Positions 61,733-64,000 of a stretch of DNA of 64,000 bases are shown here, one piece after another. Made by a program: the position numbers and the translations under genes. Position 1 is the first letter of the stretch; each line of letters opens with the position of its first letter. The stretch covers positions 1-64,000 of the forward strand of contig NZ_JARXHY010000002.1 of NCBI RefSeq assembly GCF_031127815.1. Direction: 5' to 3'. The notes beneath the pieces are model-generated. The model searched no databases, was not told where the DNA came from, and was given only the letters and a program-made list of their open reading frames with translations. This DNA comes from Pelagicoccus sp. SDUM812003. Its GTDB lineage: Bacteria > Verrucomicrobiota > Verrucomicrobiia > Opitutales > Opitutaceae.

Positions 61733-63307
61733 CTATCGCTTCTTGCTTTTTCCGGGATGGTCGTCGCCTTTGTGATGGCCGTACTTGCGCCCTTTGCCCC
61801 GATCGTGGCTACGCTTTTCAGCAAGTTTGACGGCGCGCTCGAAGTCGCGATCTGAAATGTCGAACTTCCACACCGCGTCTCCCAAACCGTCGGGCACCTC
61901 GACGAGATCGGTGCTGTCCGGGTGCTGCACCGCGACCACGAATTCGAACGGATTGACTGGATTGAAGATCATGCCAGTCGCTTCCGAGCCATCGACACGG
62001 ATGCTCATGAAATGGTCGAGCGATTCCGCCACCCCATCGTTGTCCACGTCACGGGCGAACCAGATATCCCCGCCGATGTCGCTATTGTTAGGAGCATCCT
62101 CGATGATGTAGATGTTTCCGATAGCGTCCTGGGCAAGGTTGTCAGGCGAGTTGAGCTCGCCCGTGGTGCCCGCGTAGCCAACGTTTTTCAGTGTATCCGC
62201 GCTAGCCAATACACCGACCTTGACCTTGGAATCGCTCAGGATCTCGAAGGAGTAAACTTTCTTTTCCGAAGTGACCGCGATGTAAAGCACCTCGTTGCCA
62301 TTTGCCAGACGACTAACTTCCATGTCTTCAGGACGGCCGTACGGGGTGGCGCCGACATCGTCAGCCGCGGGACGTCCACCGCGCGTCACGTCGCTGCTAC
62401 GCGGGTCGTTCGTCGGACCGTTGCGAAACGGGTCCGTGATGCCCGGCAGGACATTTCCACTACGATCCGTCAGCGGGACCCAAGTCGCCAATCCCGTGCG
62501 AACCGCGTTTTCGTTGGATGGATCGTTCCAAAGGTCGGCCGCAACACCTTGGTAGTCGTCGACCTTAAGCGCAAAGGTTTGGCCGCGAGTGTAGTCGCCT
62601 GGACGGCTCATGACGAACTTGTAAATAGAACCGGAGTTCCACTCGTCGATGTAGTAGATCACTCGTTTGTCCTGCTCGCTGAAGTTGATGCCTTCGTGAG
62701 CGACGTTCGCGATGCTATTGAGTTCGCGCGTCTCCACGTCCTCCGGAGCGGCAAACGGATTGAGCACCTCGATCACGCGGCCTTCAGCTGTCCATTCCTC
62801 CGCGAGGAACAACGTGCCATTGGGCGTGAATCGGCAAGGATCGAAGGCCCCATAGTCGTTCGACCAGTTCCCCTGAGCGCCTCCCCAGTCACCTTGGAAA
62901 ATGACCTCCGTCGATCTGGCTTCGATGTCGTGGCGGGAAACGCCTGCCCCGAACGCCGTCTCGTGCGGGATGAAGAGGAAGGAGCCGGTATCATCGTATG
63001 CCATCATGTCGAACATCGAGGAGTTGTTTCCGATCGGCACGCGCACAACCGACTGAAGCGGGCTGAGCACCGCGTCCTCGACTTCGCGCAGGCTCACGAT
63101 GTTGAACTGGGAAATGCCACTGGGAGTCACCCACGGCTCCATGAGCTCTTCGAGGTCGTTTGGAGCAACGACAGGAGCGGACTCCGTCAAAGGCTCGAAC
63201 CAAATGTCGGATCCGCCCGCGTGGGAGGAGCTGGTGAAGGCCGAAGCGGCGCACAGAGACAGGAAGCCGGCGCGCACGTACGCCGTCTTTTTCGATGAGT
63301 TATTCAT
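61733..63307 (-). CDS. PhoX/DUF839-like exported protein
   Basis: This 524-residue protein has a signal peptide (LSLCAASAFTSSSHAG). The body matches the PhoX (DUF839) beta-propeller group that includes calcium-dependent alkaline phosphatases. Recognisable segments are LFIPHETAFGAGVSRHD, WSNDYGAFDPCRFTPNGTLFLAEEWTAEG (in parts), YYIDEWNSGSIYKFVMS, YGRPEDMEVSR, and SPDNLAQDAIGNIYIIED. True PhoX activity needs specific metal ligands that I cannot verify by eye, so a phosphatase role is likely but not certain. The C-terminus is a basic, Gly/His/Lys-rich tail (GRKYGHHKGDDHPGKS), unusual for the family. It is divergent from the CxxCH gene. Confidence 0.75.
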   Translation of the reverse strand: MNNSSKKTAYVRAGFLSLCAASAFTSSSHAGGSDIWFEPLTESAPVVAPNDLEELMEPWVTPSGISQFNIVSLREVEDAVLSPLQSVVRVPIGNNSSMFDMMAYDDTGSFLFIPHETAFGAGVSRHDIEARSTEVIFQGDWGGAQGNWSNDYGAFDPCRFTPNGTLFLAEEWTAEGRVIEVLNPFAAPEDVETRELNSIANVAHEGINFSEQDKRVIYYIDEWNSGSIYKFVMSRPGDYTRGQTFALKVDDYQGVAADLWNDPSNENAVRTGLATWVPLTDRSGNVLPGITDPFRNGPTNDPRSSDVTRGGRPAADDVGATPYGRPEDMEVSRLANGNEVLYIAVTSEKKVYSFEILSDSKVKVGVLASADTLKNVGYAGTTGELNSPDNLAQDAIGNIYIIEDAPNNSDIGGDIWFARDVDNDGVAESLDHFMSIRVDGSEATGMIFNPVNPFEFVVAVQHPDSTDLVEVPDGLGDAVWKFDISDRDFERAVKLAEKRSHDRGKGRKYGHHKGDDHPGKSKKR

Positions 63308-63634
63308 ACGATGGGAATGATTGGATTAGTTGATAGGCGAGCGCTCGGTCGCCAAAACCGGCCTTGGCCGAGCAAAAAAAGTCAAAGCGTCTCGTCGTTT
63401 CGGCATCAACCCTCAAGAGGATTTATGTCGTTACATTTTCAATACATTGTGACACTCAGGCTTCGAAAGCTCGAGTCCAGCGCAAATCGTCACCTGCTTG
63501 TTGCTTGAGAATCGGAATCGTCGCGTTTTCGTGAATTTGTAACAGAAGAGTGGTCGCAATTTCTATATAAAAGCGCCTTTCCCTCGTTCTGTATTCACTT
63601 TCCAACGCCAAGAAACCCGTATTCGCGCCTGACC
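63308..63634. other. 327-bp divergent intergenic region
   Basis: No gene is visible. It separates two divergent starts and must contain both promoters. A hairpin is present near 63340-63373: GCTCGG...CCAA with TTGG-CCGAGC, followed by a run of seven A. The sequence TATATA at 63565-63570 is a possible -10 box for the right-hand gene, but no -35 box is well spaced. Confidence 0.35.
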
Positions 63635-64000
63635 ATGAAACGTTCCGCTTGCCCTCTTCTCCCTGCCCTCTGCCTCGCGTCATGCCTTTTTCTCTCCCCG
63701 AGCGTAGCCTCCACCGACTCTCAAGATCCGTACGAGCGTCTGATACAGATGTTGCGTAGCTCGGGCGACGTCATTCCACCCAAGCTGCAGGGGCATCCGG
63801 TGGCCAACCTCTACAACCGCGAAGCGATCGTGCCACCTCAGTGCTACACGCGCACCGAAGGCTATTTCAACCCCTGCTACGTCTGCCACCAGGAGGAGAT
63901 TCCGGATCGGGAGAACACCATGAACGACGATGACTTGCAAGCCGACTACAGTTTCAGCGACCTCGGCAAAACGAATCATTGGAAGAACCTCTTCGAAGAC
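63635..64000 (+). CDS. Exported CxxCH (heme c-type) protein, 5' part
   Basis: The gene runs off the window; 122 codons are visible. It starts with a signal peptide (ACPLLPALCLASCLFLSPSVAS). After YERLIQMLRSSGDVIPP and GHPVANLYNREAIV comes ECYTRTEG-type sequence (here QCYTRTEGYFNPCYVCHQEE), holding the CxxCH heme-attachment motif C-Y-V-C-H near residue 85. It is probably a periplasmic cytochrome-like protein, or the start of a larger one. The ATG at 63635 is the only start giving a signal peptide. Nothing downstream can be said. Confidence 0.65.
   Translation, partial: MKRSACPLLPALCLASCLFLSPSVASTDSQDPYERLIQMLRSSGDVIPPKLQGHPVANLYNREAIVPPQCYTRTEGYFNPCYVCHQEEIPDRENTMNDDDLQADYSFSDLGKTNHWKNLFED

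Noticed and set aside
63340-63380. Hairpin followed by seven A as a terminator
   Set aside because: The A-run lies on the wrong side for + strand termination and no gene ends there; on the minus strand the T-run precedes the stem.
1-64000. Apparent excess of GGATAC/GTATCC as a Chi-like or uptake motif, given the RecBCD genes
   Set aside because: A rough count by eye is only about twice that expected, with no strand bias; too weak without a genome-wide computation.

Overview
The window looks like chromosome from a marine or otherwise aquatic Verrucomicrobiota bacterium of the Opitutae type (Pelagicoccus/Puniceicoccales-like). That placement is an inference from several things: moderately high GC, many secreted glycoside hydrolases without SusC/SusD or TonB partners, mostly Shine-Dalgarno-poor starts, the order uppS-cdsA-dxr-rseP-ispG, and the long form of IspG. 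No rRNA, tRNA, CRISPR array, transposase or phage gene was recognised.

Layout. (1) 1-3100: AT-richer DNA with five small genes, all on the + strand. They are separated by degenerate, structured repeats of about 70-130 nt that resemble integron attC sites, so this is probably the end of a gene-cassette array. (2) 3.1-23.4 kb: a drug/metabolite transporter, then a long minus-strand run of carbohydrate genes: a CE2-type esterase, two GH2 enzymes, GH115 alpha-glucuronidase, GH105 unsaturated uronyl hydrolase, a KduD-type dehydrogenase and a very large GH94-like protein. A SYLF protein and a secreted Fn3/Ig-like protein follow. Together they would remove acetyl, uronyl and galactosyl decorations from glucuronoxylan or pectin-like glycans. 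(3) 23.5-24.8 kb: a DAHP synthase gene preceded by a 20-codon leader peptide packed with Phe, Tyr and Trp codons and a strong terminator hairpin. This is a transcription attenuator that apparently reads all three aromatic amino acids. (4) 25.0-36.5 kb: recC-recB-recD, with recD overlapping pyrR by 4 nt, then pyrB and pyrC. (5) 36.6-40.5 kb: a secreted Sel1-repeat protein and a membrane-anchored Glu/Arg-rich protein. (6) 40.7-47.2 kb: uppS, cdsA, dxr, rseP and ispG, the isoprenoid/envelope block. (7) 47.4-51.7 kb: a GNAT enzyme, an unknown protein, a divergent OxyR-like regulator with ahpC, and ahpF. The regulator lacks the usual second redox cysteine. (8) 52.0-58.3 kb: a TetR-family repressor with a clear upstream palindrome, then a tripartite RND efflux system. 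(9) 58.4-64 kb: a GH52 beta-xylosidase, an EamA transporter, a PhoX-like protein, and a divergent gene for a CxxCH protein cut off by the window end.

The most notable items are the aromatic-amino-acid attenuator (24.64-24.83 kb) and the attC-like cassette array (1-3 kb). Function calls rest on sequence motifs and remembered family features; no database search was possible.
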